DNA of 64,000 nucleotides from Mycteria americana. Taxonomy: Eukaryota > Chordata > Aves > Ciconiiformes > Ciconiidae. Of this stretch, positions 1 through 11,888 are shown piece by piece (the first letter of the stretch is position 1; every line of letters starts with the position of its first letter). The translations under genes were made by a program, and so were the position numbers. The notes under the pieces were generated by a model. The model was given only the letters and a program-made list of their open reading frames with translations, was not told the origin of the DNA and did no database searches. The stretch covers positions 13,724,001 to 13,788,000 of the forward strand of contig NC_134373.1 of assembly GCF_035582795.1 (NCBI RefSeq), in the 5' to 3' direction.

Positions 1-3000
1 ATGAACAAAAGAAACTGCTCAGTAGTATCTGTGTATTGGCATCTGCCACAAACTTTTTTTAGGCTTATCAAGTATCTGGCTTGTTATTAAACAAAAACGA
101 TAACAGGATTTTTCCCCTTTTCCTGGGGAAGTAAAGATCTTTCCCTGACAACTTCAGCCCGATACAAATAATTCTGGGAAGAAATCTCACCTTATAGCAG
201 TATTTCTGAAAACAACACAATTAGGAGAACATCTGATAAAATCAAATATATGAGTTGAGCTTGAAGAAGCAGGAATTGTGCACTGGTAAAAATGAGAGAG
301 ACAGAACTAAATCCCTGAACGCAGGGTTGGGGAGGCTGACTTCTGCCAGAGTTGCGTGAACAAGAGCTGCAGCTTTTGTTTTCGACCACATGCTTCTTGG
401 GCACAAAGGAAAACTCCCTCTGATGGGAAAGGATGATGATTTTCCTGACCACACATGAAAGAAGTCTCAGGAGAAATGTTCAATCCTTGTGCTCATTTAG
501 AACAGAAACCTTGGAAACTTGAAAGAAATTCCCAGGAATGCTGTTGTCTGTCATGTGCTCAGGCTGCCTCTGAGTACACGACTCTTTCTGGGAAAGTGGG
601 TGCTGCCATGGAAGACTCCTTCCAGGTGAAAAAAGCTGTGGTGTTCTGCAAGAATTGTCACCAACAAAGAATTGCAGAGACTCAAAAGACAAGACAAAGA
701 GATAATAGACCATTGTTTAGGACTTTATATGCAATCACAGACAATACAGCTTGAGCAGGATACTGAACCCATCCTGACAGATGATGGTCCAGCCTCTAGC
801 CAGGGAAGAGAGATTAGGTTAACCCAGCCAAGGCTGACCTAAGCAAGCTGGTAAATCAGGCAGGCACGTGAACTAAGGCGTGAGAATCTGATTCAAAGTC
901 TATTGTGGTGGAAAAATCTCTTCCTGACCACCATCAAAGCAGACTGAATTCTTACTAACAATATAAACACACACACACAAATATATATTTACATGGCATT
1001 TGTGGCCAGACAAGGTCCTTGTCAAGCTATATGCAAGTATGGAGTGCGCGCTGCAGCAAGGTGAAAGAGCTCAGCGCAGTGGACATAACAGGGCTCTCTT
1101 GGGTGTATGGCTCTAAGTAAAATCTGAATGGTTAGGTGTCTGGATCTAGCTGGAAATGTTGACTCCTTAAAAATTAGGCTTCATGCTTTTTGGTGAATCT
1201 GGCCATGAGAGTGTATGAATTTTCATTTTCAACAGTGACTGGAAAATCCTGTCACTAAGGAACTGTTTTCAGAAATAAAAAACCTGCAATGGTATGTCAA
1301 AAAAACCCCAACCAACCAACCAACCAACACAGCTTTTGGGTAACAGATAAATGGAAAAATCTTTTTCTTTATTTTATTTATGTTCCAGTGAGTGTGTGTA
1401 TGTTAGTATGGTGGTCCAGAGCAGCAGTAAAGTCTTGAAGGAAATGCAAATCCCCTGAGCATCCCCACTTAGTAGGAATTGGTTTGCTTTGTGGAGTGGT
1501 TTTGGTGTGCATCAGCTCGATCCCTCCTGGAGGATGCTAAGCCAGGACTAGTTTGGATGCAACCTAATAAGCTCCAGTCCATAATGGAGATCTGAGAGTC
1601 TGAGTCAACGCGTGGTCCTTTGGAGAGCTTCAAAACACATCTTTAGTGGGAACACTTGGTTCAAGCAACCAGACCACCTAGTCCAAAGAAAAACTCCCAA
1701 ACCGCCAACAGGTTAGATGTAGAGGTCTCGGTACCAAGGAGCTTCAATGTACTGATCCACCCATGTTGTAGTAAATTACTTTAGACACAGCCTGACTCAA
1801 AGGATGCTGAGTGTTTACTATTCCCTAATGAAGAGCTGCAGAACTGTGATTCCAGCTCATAGCAAATGATTACAGCCAAACTATACTAAATAAATCAGTG
1901 TTTATGCCAAGTCACAGGGAAAAGTGCAGCAGATTAGGCACTCATTAGAGATTAATTTCCAAGCTATGAACTGAACAAAGAACAGATGTAATACAAAAAT
2001 TTTCACTTAAACAAACCCACAAGGTTCTGGTCATATGACAACAGCTAATGCATTCTTAGTGGCTTTTCATGTTTAGCTAATCCTGAATAATGTTATTAAA
2101 ATTACAGTTTCCCTGTGTATTTTCTGTTTGATTGATAGTTGAACATTATCATCTTGCCACAGAATAAGAAGGAAAAGGTGAAATTCAAAGTGTTTTCAAA
2201 TGCTGATTTCAAGATCACCCATGGTGAGCTCTTGGGTGCTGGTGTTGTGGCATCAGAAGTAATTCAGACACCTGATTAGTTCATTCAAGTCCATGCTCAA
2301 AGTGGTTGTTCTTCCTCCCTCTCACACCTTAGACTTAAAAAGTCACTTGTCAATGTCAGGCTTTACAGATAAAAAGTAAAACCCGCTACACCAGAGACAG
2401 AACTGTTCTTCAAGAAGGCAGAGAACTTTTTTCCAACTACTGTTACATATATGGGATAATAAAGACATACTGGAAAATTCAGATAGCTTCAGGTATCAAT
2501 AGCATTTAATACAAAATACTGCAAATATTTCTTCAGCTAATATGTAGCTTTTCATCATGCACTCACTATTTTGTGTATTTATACAGTTCAAGCATATACG
2601 TTAACATGACGTGAACAGAGCTGATGCCCACACTGGGAATTTGCCTTCCTTTTTTGCGTATAGGATTGTTCCACTTGCTAAAAGCTAAATTCTACTGAGG
2701 ATAACCTATATTTATTGCATTATTATACAGTATCTTCCCTAGCATGTTGCTTTTAGAAGGCTGGGACATTGCATACTATAGGCGAAGGTATGTACAGGTT
2801 TATATTCTAGATTGCAGCAGCTTAATTTCAGTAACAGAGAGCAATAGAATAGCAGCCAGATAACAGTCCTGTTAAAAGCACGTTACTTGAAGGATTAAAA
2901 AAAAAAATTCTCCTTTTTCTTTCAGTTTCGGGGAGCTAGGTACATGATCCTATTAAGCTACATACAGTTGCTTAATTTACATGAGACTCTATGTCTTGAT

Positions 3001-6000
3001 ACTAAAGAGCCTCCCTCTCTTCGGTGCAGAAAAGCTGTATGTCCAGCATATTTCAACAAGCACAGCAGGGGCTTTGCATGTAGTGGGCTCACCCAACGAC
3101 CAGCAAGGCTATGTGAAAATGGATTTCTGGAGACCATAGTGCAACTTTTACACCAGGGGCTGCCCTCCCCACAAAATGTAGTTAAGGCAGGGAAATTCTT
3201 AACACCAATTTTACACAAAGATGAGACAGGAATTCAGATCTTGCCTTGTTCCTGTTCCATATGCTTCTATAAGAGGGGGGGATCTGGCTAAGCACTTTGA
3301 TTTTCTGGTTGGAAGGCAATCTCCAGTGAACTGCTCCTCCTTCTCTTCCTGCCCACAGTTACCTCCACCCTGCTTACAGAGAGGAAAGGCTGAGAAACAA
3401 AAGGCCCTAATTCCATTGCCTTAATGCAATTACTAAGCAGCAGGTTCAAGATCTGAGAGAAGCCATCTGCCAGGGAAGAAAGACAGAGGGTGAGTGAACG
3501 AGGCAGGTACAGAATAAGGCCAGCCAAAACTCCACCAGAAAGTAATGTTTACACGTGAACAGAGCTGCACAGGCAGAGGAAGCGAAATAGAGAAGGCAGA
3601 ATCCTTTTCCAGCCTGGTCATTAACTAAACTAAGTCTTGAAATACTTAAGTCTCAAAGACTTTTGCCTGTCTTTGAGAGACTAAGGTGCTGTGTGCCTCT
3701 GTGCTGCATTGTCCACAGCCGTCGGAGGGGTCCAAGTCAGAGGCTGCTTTTGCAGCACACTGGTGGGGCGGGAGCCAGGGCACCCCAGCTCTCCCCACCC
3801 CAGCTCTGGGCAGCAGCCACAAAGCCAGGCCCTCCTCTTCTGGATGGCAGACCCATAGGTGTTCATTCAAGTTACTGTGTTTATTCAAAGCCCCAGCTGC
3901 AATCTGTTTTTCTAATGTGGGACAGTAGCAACTTCCACAGCCATTTAAAACAGGAAGTTCTTCTTTGGCATATTTCCTGGTAGTTTTTTAAATTTGGGTG
4001 GGTTTGAAATGTCGCCGCTTATCTGAGGGGACATGAACCGCTAGCAGGGCATTCCAGTCGTGGGAAGGTATTTACCCCTCGTAGTTAGCAGCTAGGGCTT
4101 TGGGGAGCCTGCAGTAATGCCCTGTCTCCAGGCAGCTGAGTTGCTGTGTGGGGCTGCAGGCTGCCTACAGAGAGAGTGAACTGGAAATGTGGATTTTTTG
4201 TTGTTGTTGTTTTCTTTTGTTCGATTTGCAATTTCAGCAGCCGCTCCGTAGCACAATCAGATCTCCTTCAGTGCCTTCTGATTGAGTGGCCACAAGCCTT
4301 ACCCTGGAGCCCAGGACAGGTGACAGCTTTTTTTTTTTTTTCTTATGCCCTTCTCATTTCAGGAAGTTCGAGAGCAGGATGGTCGGCCTGATCCAATCTC
4401 CTGGCTACTTGGGATGAATCATATTCAGTAAAGGAATTCAGATAGTCCTAGATATCATGAAACTAGAATGAATGCAAATAAATGAAACTGCTACACACAG
4501 ATTTGCCACTAAGCAAACAGTGACTTAAGAGGAGATAATAAGATGGGAAAGAAGAGAATGTGGAGTGGAAAAAGTACTTCAAACGTTGATCCTGTGGAGA
4601 ACTTTACACTAATTACTTTTGAGAAACGCTGAGAATGAAAGGCTGCATCAATATGCTAACATTACTCATAGCAAAGTGTGGTTTTAGACTGCCACACCAT
4701 TCATCTGCTGCCTGATCTCTCTGCATCTTGCAGACATCCAGCAAACAGATTAGAGCAAAGCTAACACGTCTGGGTTTAATTGGACATGCCCTCTTCTGCC
4801 CACAGATTTTGTCTGGAAGGAAGGGAGAATCTGAGGACTTTCTTTACCTTTATGTGGGATTTCTGGGAGTCCAATGGCCCAGCTGGAAGTACTATGTGGT
4901 AGCAACCCCAGGTTACTCAGTGTCCAGAAAACCCAGACATTTCCACAGCATCTGCCCAGATCAGCTGCAAAGAGTCTGCAAGCAAGTCCAACACTTCCCG
5001 GAAGTGTCAGAGGGGCTTGTCATGCATGTTGGAATCAGCTGCGAAGCCAGGGCAGAGTAAATGCAACATTTTCCAAAAGCACTGGGTTTGCAGTGCACAT
5101 GCAGACCATCTGTGCAATGCACAGACGATCTTCTGGCACCACCTTGTTACGTTCTTTGTCTCAACAATATCTTTGCCAGGGTTCTGCAGAAAGAAGTGTA
5201 GCAGCTCTGGACTAGAAAAGGAGCCCAAGGAAAAGGATCCAATATGAACTCTGACCACCATTTCTGCTGTAATTAGGAATAAATTTCTGAACTTGCCTCC
5301 TAACAGCTACAATGCTAGTATACATGGACCCAGAAGTTCTAGGAGCTCCAGTCTAGAGATCCCACGCTGGCACCATGCAAGCGAGCTGTTGGTATGAAGG
5401 CTGCAAAAAATATCCTTCTGGGAATCTGTTTGGGAGCAGTGGGGGATGTTCAGCTGCTAGATATGAACAGAAAGAAAAGGTTACTACGTTTTACTTTTGT
5501 TAGAAAGTAAAATGCAGCAGAATCTGATTTTTGGTGGACATCAGGGTGAAAAGGAAGATGCAACTAGACCTTTCTAGCCTCTTTCTTGCTTCTGAAATAA
5601 CTCAAAAAAAACTATTTAGAGAGAGAAGAAACTGCAATACTTTTAATCATCACCAGCAGGTCTTTAACCTCACAGGAAACAGAAAAGGAAGGACAGATCG
5701 TAAAATATCCAGACAGACTAAAGGTCATTCTTCTTTCCCTTGGGATGAAACATTGCATCTCGCCTTAAGGACAAATATGCATCTACTATACACATGCTGT
5801 CACACAGAACATCCACATCTCTTCACTGTCACTCGATAGTGGCATGCCAAGTTTACATTTGAAAACAGAGATAGGCATGGCAGCGGCGAGCAAGCAAGCA
5901 AGCAACATGATAGACAAAGAAAAAACCCAAGACACTTCCCCACAGAAGGATTGACCCCAGTCAGACATATTTAGTGGCTGCATAGTTAAAATTATGTCCA

Positions 6001-6858
6001 TTATATAAAAAATTTGTTCTTTTGGAGCCTACATTAGGAGATAGGAATTTGGTCTGATGACGCAGCCCAGTGCTGTAAGAGTAGAACATGCTTCCTAGAG
6101 CTCACCAGCTCTTCCCTTCACTGATTTTGGGCAGCTCACAAATCCTGCAGGACACACAACAACAGCACAGAGCTAACCAGGCTGTCTGGAATGGTCACAG
6201 GAGGCTGAGGGGCAACTAAACACATGCCACCCCTGCTATACCTTTTCACCAGGGTAAAACACCTTGGCTGAAGGATGGCTGGACGCTTTCCTGCCTGAAC
6301 ATTCCTTCATGCACAGACACTTTCTTTGGGTTGTCGCAGTCCATTGCTTCATTTTCCAGCGTCTAGCCTAAGCCTTGCCAGGGGATGCTGAGTGACAGTA
6401 TAGCTGCAGAGCTACCACTGTTGATAATTCGCACATTAAGATGGGACCTTTTTCCTCTTCAAAGCCTGAGGACCAACAAGGGCTGGGGGCACTCAGCACC
6501 CTCCCTCATTCCCTCCAAGGGCTCCAGCACAGAAGGGACCACTTCACTGACCACTCTACACAGGGCTGTTGGCATCTGCTTGCCCTTTCCAGGCCACTGT
6601 GTCATTCAGGGAACAAAGAGGGCTCCCAATTTTCATAGCTAGGAGCACAGAAGAGGGAGAGCTTAATCTCCAGCTCTTTGTGCCTCCAGAAGGAGGGTGG
6701 AGATGGGCCTTCCAGCAATGCACCACTGCTGCTAATGAGAAGACAGAGGGGGAGCTATGGGCAGAAAGGAGGAGACTGAACACGTGGATGGTTCTTGCTG
6801 CAGCACTTCAGGACTTGCTGCTTTCTCTTATGTGCTGGCAATGTCCTTAAGCAGCGGG
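1..6858. other. Gene-free 5' flank, distal part
   Basis: No coding exon, RNA gene or recent transposon could be supported in this stretch. Open frames are short, differ in frame and strand, and lack both recognisable motifs and convincing splice sites. It holds a (CA)n run near 967-979, an (AACC)n run at 1,308-1,328 and a poly-T tract near 4,329-4,341. An AT-rich block at about 2,030-2,180 has several TAAT cores and could be regulatory. The human order places CDK15 upstream of FZD7, but no CDK15 exon was recognised. Confidence 0.6.
1308..1328. repeat. (AACC)n simple repeat
   Basis: About five tandem copies of a 4-bp unit (aacc) directly follow an A-rich stretch. It is an ordinary microsatellite. 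Confidence 0.85.
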
Positions 6859-6907
6859 AAAAGATAAATACTCTAAAAGATAAATACTCTAAAAAGATAA
6901 ATACTGT
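6859..6907. repeat. 16-bp tandem repeat beside the CR1 insertion
   Basis: Three head-to-tail copies of aaaagataaatactct are present: 6,859-6,874 and 6,875-6,890 are identical, and 6,891-6,907 carries one extra A and a C-to-G change. The array ends a few bases before recognisable CR1 sequence starts. It was either present before the insertion or arose at the 5' junction of the truncated element. Confidence 0.85.
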
Positions 6908-6911
6908 AAAG

Positions 6912-7546
6912 CTTCTCTTAAATGGCCAAGACGACCAATAGCATCCTGGCTTGTATCAGAAATAGCGTGGCCAGCAGGACTAGGGAAGTGGTTGTCCCCC
7001 TGTACTCGGCACTGGTGAGGCCGCACCTTGAATACTGTGTTCAGTTTTGGGCCCCCCACTACAAGAGAGACATTGAGGTGCTGGAGCGTGTCCAGGGAAG
7101 GGCAACAAAACTGGTGAAGGGTCTAGAGCACAAGTCTTGTGAGGAGCGGCGGAGGGAACTGGGGCTGTTTAGCCTGGAGAAAAGGAGGCTGAGGGGAGAC
7201 CTTATTGCTCTCTACAACTGCCTGAAAGGAGGTTGTAGAGAGGTGGATGTCGGTCTCTTCTCCCAAGTAACAAGCGATAGGACAAGAGGAAATGGCTTCA
7301 CGTTGCGCCAGGGGAAGTTTAGATTGGATATTAGGAAAAATTTCTTCACCGAAAAGGTTGTCAAGCATTGGAACAGGCTGCCCAGGGAAGTGGTTGAGTC
7401 ACCACCCCTGGAGGTATTTAAAAAGACGTTTGGATGAGTGCTTAGGGACATGGTTTAGTGGTGGACTTGGCAGTGCTAGGTTAGCGGTTGGACTTGATGA
7501 TCTTAAAGGTCTTTTCCAAACTAAATGATTCCATGATTCTATGATT
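6912..7546 (+). mobile_element. CR1 non-LTR retrotransposon, 5'-truncated 3' fragment
   Basis: This is the 3' end of an avian CR1 LINE: the tail of the reverse-transcriptase ORF plus the short 3' UTR. The plus-strand frame from about 6,922 to 7,437 reads without a stop through typical CR1 signatures: [16 protein letters not shown], then [17 protein letters not shown], then [15 protein letters not shown], then [13 protein letters not shown]. The element ends at about 7,546 in the diagnostic short repeats (gattccatgattctatgatt), and no poly-A tail is present, as is usual for CR1. Compared with typical copies, an extended A run near 7,420 shifts the frame, so the peptide stops at 7,437 while CR1-like DNA continues. 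The uninterrupted 516-bp frame suggests a fairly young copy. It lacks the endonuclease and most of the RT, so it cannot move by itself. Confidence 0.95.
6922..7437 (+). pseudogene. CR1 ORF2 C-terminal reverse-transcriptase fragment
   Basis: An open frame of 171 codons covers the C-terminal part of CR1 ORF2, the thumb and downstream region of a non-LTR reverse transcriptase. The catalytic RT motifs (including FADD-type) and the N-terminal endonuclease would lie further 5' and are missing, so this is a non-functional remnant. Known avian CR1 copies continue with an LDECLG-like sequence. Here that continuation is displaced into another frame by one or more extra bases in an A run just before the stop. 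Confidence 0.85.
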
Positions 7547-8759
7547 AAATGGGACATTATCAACAAACTTACTCTTAAGTAATAACATTTAAGGGCAAAT
7601 GATAAGAAATTATTATTTGAAACCATTAAAGGTCAAGGTTGCTGTGCTCCCTGTTGCGGGGCCAACTTCCACACCAAGTCCTGCGCAGAGGTGTGAGGGT
7701 AAGCGGGCAGAAGCAGGTCACACCATACTTACGCATGGAGAAATGATGAAACTCTGAGTTCCCAAGCCTGCCTAAAAAATGCTTGAGATCCTTGAGCCTT
7801 GCCTTAGCTTAACCACCCGACATATCAACATTTCAAAATATAAATTGCTAGTAATGCCCTTTTCCTTGTCCAAGGCTGGAATCTGCATGGTCTTTGCTGC
7901 TGCCGTGGACAAAGTGCCAGGACTTACCTGCACACCCAAAGAGAAGGGAACCACCTAGGAGAGATGCTGACAAAGGCTAACTTGAGCAGCTGAGCACAGG
8001 GACAGATGCCTTGTCAGAGTGTGAATATCCCATATGGAGATGCTGCTCCCTCTGCCAGCATGTCACCCACTGTGCAGCTGCGGTCCTTTCCACAAAAGGC
8101 ATCCACCATCAGGGCAACTGTGACAGGCAGTTTGGAGACAGTTATTCGGGGGAGCCCCAACATCTGGGGAGAATGGCAAAACCCATCCAACACCTCACCG
8201 TCACAGAGAGGAGAGGGCAACTCCCTCTTCCTGTAGTTCCTCTGCTGCAGGGTTTACGGCTTAGGTAGGTTCCTCTTCTACTGGCTGAGAGAGCTGAACC
8301 ACTCACCAAGGGCTTTTGGGGAGGCAGAGCCTGTGTATGGGCTGCAAAGGGAGGAGAGGGCCAGGAGAAGGGACGGAGGCAGAGGGGCTGCCGTTCTAGC
8401 ATGATTGGGGTGCTAGGGTGGCTCAGCACACCCTGCCCCGCTGCACCCTCCCTGGGAGCCAGAGGCTCAGGGGCTATGGGGACGGTAGTGCCACTGGCAG
8501 TCAGTGCCTGTGACTTTTGAAGGCTGGTGCCATTGTCCCAGGGGAGGCCTTTGCCAAGGACTGGCACTGAAGTTGTTAACTCTCCCTTAGGGGAAAGCAA
8601 GCTGGGGATTTCACATCTTGAGGAGGCCGGGCTTTCAGCAGCCACACCGCAGAGGGTGGGGGACACAAATCCCTTTAGAGAGAGCCTGAATTGCAGCAGC
8701 ACTGAACAGCTTGAGCTGCAGAGGAGCCAGAGGAATCTCCCACTGCTCCACACCCTGTA

Positions 8760-8925
8760 AATCCTTTGCTAATTGCTTTATTGCCGTTATTTGTGAAGAT
8801 AAAGGAAAAGGATTAATTAACTAAGAGAGAAGAGCGCACATCTCCCTAGATGGGCTTCATTAATTGATATGGGAGGGAGAAAAATCAATTAACAAATTCC
8901 TTTGCCTTCCTGATAAGTCTGGAAA
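8760..8925. promoter_or_regulatory. Candidate conserved regulatory element rich in homeodomain sites
   Basis: A compact block packed with homeodomain core sites: gctaattgc, the palindrome ttaattaa, cattaattga and tcaattaac. Between them are ctttgc/ctttat stretches and a gataag GATA-type site. The block contrasts sharply with the GC-rich sequence just 5' of it. Such clustering is typical of developmental enhancers around genes like FZD7. This is an inference from composition and motif density only, and conservation was not tested. Confidence 0.3.
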
Positions 8926-10888
8926 CAGAGCTGTGGTGCTTTTGAGGGGGGGACTGTGAATGGTAAAAACCAGCCCGCTCCCCCAACCAGCTGCAATTCA
9001 TTCATTCAGCAGTTTGCAGTTTACACCACTTAACCATGGTGGTGTAAAGGCTGTGCTTTGCAGATATTTTGCAATTCTATGACAACAGGCAGAAACATAA
9101 CAATGTCAGTGAGGTGAAGCTTCTGGGCACCACCTCTCTTTAATTTTGATGCTTCACTCTTAGCAGAGAGCTACTTGATTGTGGCAAGAAAATATAGCTC
9201 TAAAAATAATTATTACATGGACACTGATGTCCCCTGACATTGTAAGTCAGCACATGATTTTCTGCTATGTATGACAAGGAGCAAAAGAAGCAGAATAGAT
9301 GATAATACCACATATTGCCTGTATTCGTATCATTCCTCTGTCTTCTTGAACCTTTATACGAATTCGGAGCTAGACCCAGACACAGGAATCTACCCAAGAT
9401 TCCTTTCGTGTGGCATATTAGTTGAAGGAAATGAATGGTCCCCTGGGATAAGACCTCAGAGGAAAGGAAGTGTTTGATGAATGAGGTTAGAAAGGTCTCA
9501 GTGTAGCTGTGTCATGCCTCGGTAAGGGCTTCTCCAGACAAGAATGATAGTGGTTTCCATTGCCTACACAAACAAGGGAGGATATTCAGCATCTGTGTTG
9601 CAATGTATAAAAAACAAACAAACAACAACAACCATCAAAAACCCAACACACCCTGTTTCTACAGTTTCATCTAAAGCAACTGAAGTAAACCAGATGTAAT
9701 ATATTCAACTGTTTAAGCACTGTAAATCATTACTTTGTGCTAAAAACACAGATGGGGGAGAGGTGTAGTTATCGACTGGGAATTACACAATTTGAATCTG
9801 ATGTCTTGGGCAGCAATTCTTAAGTTTCACTGTCACTGTCTCCCAGGGATGAAATTAGTGAATAAAGGAGAAAAAGAGAGCACAGGCACTGAAACAGAGA
9901 GAAAAAACTGCAAAAGAGGGACAGAGCAAGCTAATAAATAAAACAAGAGCCTGAAGGGAAGAGCTGCTTTGTCAGAATATAAATATTTCCCTTCCCCTTT
10001 TATCTTTAATGTGGTACGAGGAGCTTATTAAGGGGAAGTGCAGCTCTGTCCCTGGAGTCCATCCACATAACCATGTAGGGAGCTCGGTCCAACACAACCA
10101 GCACAGCCACTCACACATAAACTCTTCTCTGCTGGAAACAAATGTAATGTACCAAGTAATAAAAGGGAAAGCGGGAACCCACAGTGGTCATTACAACTCT
10201 TATCTTGCTGGCCATGGTACTGCTTTACATTAATGGGCGGCCATGCTGCCAGGGGCCCCAGCCAGGGAGCTTTGCTCTCCTCAGGTCTCAGCTGCAGCCC
10301 AGGCTGAACAAACCCTGTCCTCCTGGTGCTGCAGTGGCTCTTTTGCAGGGAAAACCAACGTGGCAGTTTATAATGAAGCCAAATTTTAGGTTTAGCTGAA
10401 TAAAAAGAGGGAGTTTGTGAGAGTGTGTGTAAAGAGTGAAATGCTGCCCTGTAAAGACATGATGCTATGCACTAGGCACTGAGGAAGAAGCCCTTCCTTT
10501 TAACCACGGCTCGGCACAGCCGTCCCTGGTGCCCAGGCTAGGCTTCACCTTCCCCTGGTGCCACACTGAGTCCCGTGCGCAGAGAGGACAGTGAAGCATG
10601 AAGCAAAATTTTGAATTAATGGCTCCTCTCTCTCAGAGATCTGGTTTCCAATAATGACTTGGTTCCTCTTCCCAGCGCTGGCACCAGCACCTCTTTGCTG
10701 GCCCTTCAAGATGTTCGACCATATGGCTGCACAAAGCTGCATCATCAGTCAAAGCCTCCAAGTCAGGAAGGGGGACAGTTTCAAATTGCTGCCAGCGGAT
10801 CTTTTCCCACTATTTCCCTTGCCTGAGCTGTCACAGATACAGGTGTCAACCTGGCTCCTTTACTGCCTCGCTCTTTTCATCTACCCTT

Positions 10889-10938
10889 AAAAAAAAAAAG
10901 AAAAAAAAAAAGAAAAAAAAAGAAAAAAAGGAGAGAGA
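10889..10938. repeat. A-rich low-complexity tract
   Basis: Runs of 7 to 11 A residues are separated by single G residues and end in a short GA repeat. No transposon body is recognisable upstream that would make this a retroposon tail. Confidence 0.85.
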
Positions 10939-11826
10939 GCACGCAAAAAAGAAGAGCTTTGCATTTCCTCTACTCAGGCCTTAAACTGGAAAAATGAAGG
11001 GAATTCATTGTTGGTGCTTGCTGATCCCTCCACCCCTACTGTTGCACCACTGTGGCCCTTTGAGCATGACAAAATGAGCTCCCCAGGCTTGATTATGCAA
11101 GCCACTAATTCCTCCTCCAGTCAAGGGGGTGCCTGAGCTCCGCAGCTATACAATTTGGGTTTACCCGGCTTTTGTTTTTGCTTCTGTTTATAGAGATAAA
11201 CACTTGGCATTTTTGCATTAAAAATGGACCTGATTTTTCTTTTAACTGTATGCTTGTGAATAGGAAGAGACTGTCACGTACAGTCTTTTTTCAAGTATTT
11301 TTCAGAAAAAAATGTTGGGATGATATACATCTTGGGTTTTCCTCCCTGATGCTTCCACATGAGCTCCTATCCCAATTATCATTTTTTCATCATGTTTGAA
11401 AAAGAGATGACTTCAAATACTACAAGTAAATTGAATTTTCTTGGAAAAGTTTTCAACAAACAATTCTTTTCAAAAGTGAGTTTGATAAAAATGTAGTGAA
11501 AAAATATATACTTTCAAATCAATACTTTTAAAGATGGACAAAAGTAATAACAAAGTTTTATACAACCCCCACACCAGTTCTGGGATTTTTTTAGCTGGCC
11601 CTGTTAGGAAACAAGCCCTCAGACCCTAGGGAATTCATCTAGCAAAATACCACTTGTGCTGGCTCTCAGCTGCCTGGCTTCAGTTGCAGATTGCGAGCAG
11701 CTTCCCTGGGGTGGATCAGCACCTCTGAAGCAGCTCAGAAGCAGCCTGGGTCTTCTCCCCACCCTTAGCCTTGGTGGTGGGCACCCAGAATCTGAGAGCA
11801 TCTTAAAGGAAGAGTCAGTCTCACTT

Positions 11827-11888
11827 AAAAAAAAACAAAACAAACAAACAAAAAACCCCCAAAAACCAAAACCAAAACAAAAAACAAG
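11827..11888. repeat. (CAAA)n/A-C rich low-complexity tract
   Basis: The tract contains only A and C residues, with caaa, caaaa and ccaaaa units. It is simple-sequence DNA and explains the Lys/Asn/Gln/Pro-rich translations around it. Confidence 0.8.

Noticed and set aside
8142..8753. Minus-strand frame of about 200 codons as a gene
   Set aside because: Ser/Pro/Leu-rich translation typical of GC-rich non-coding DNA, no domain and no supporting splice or promoter signals.
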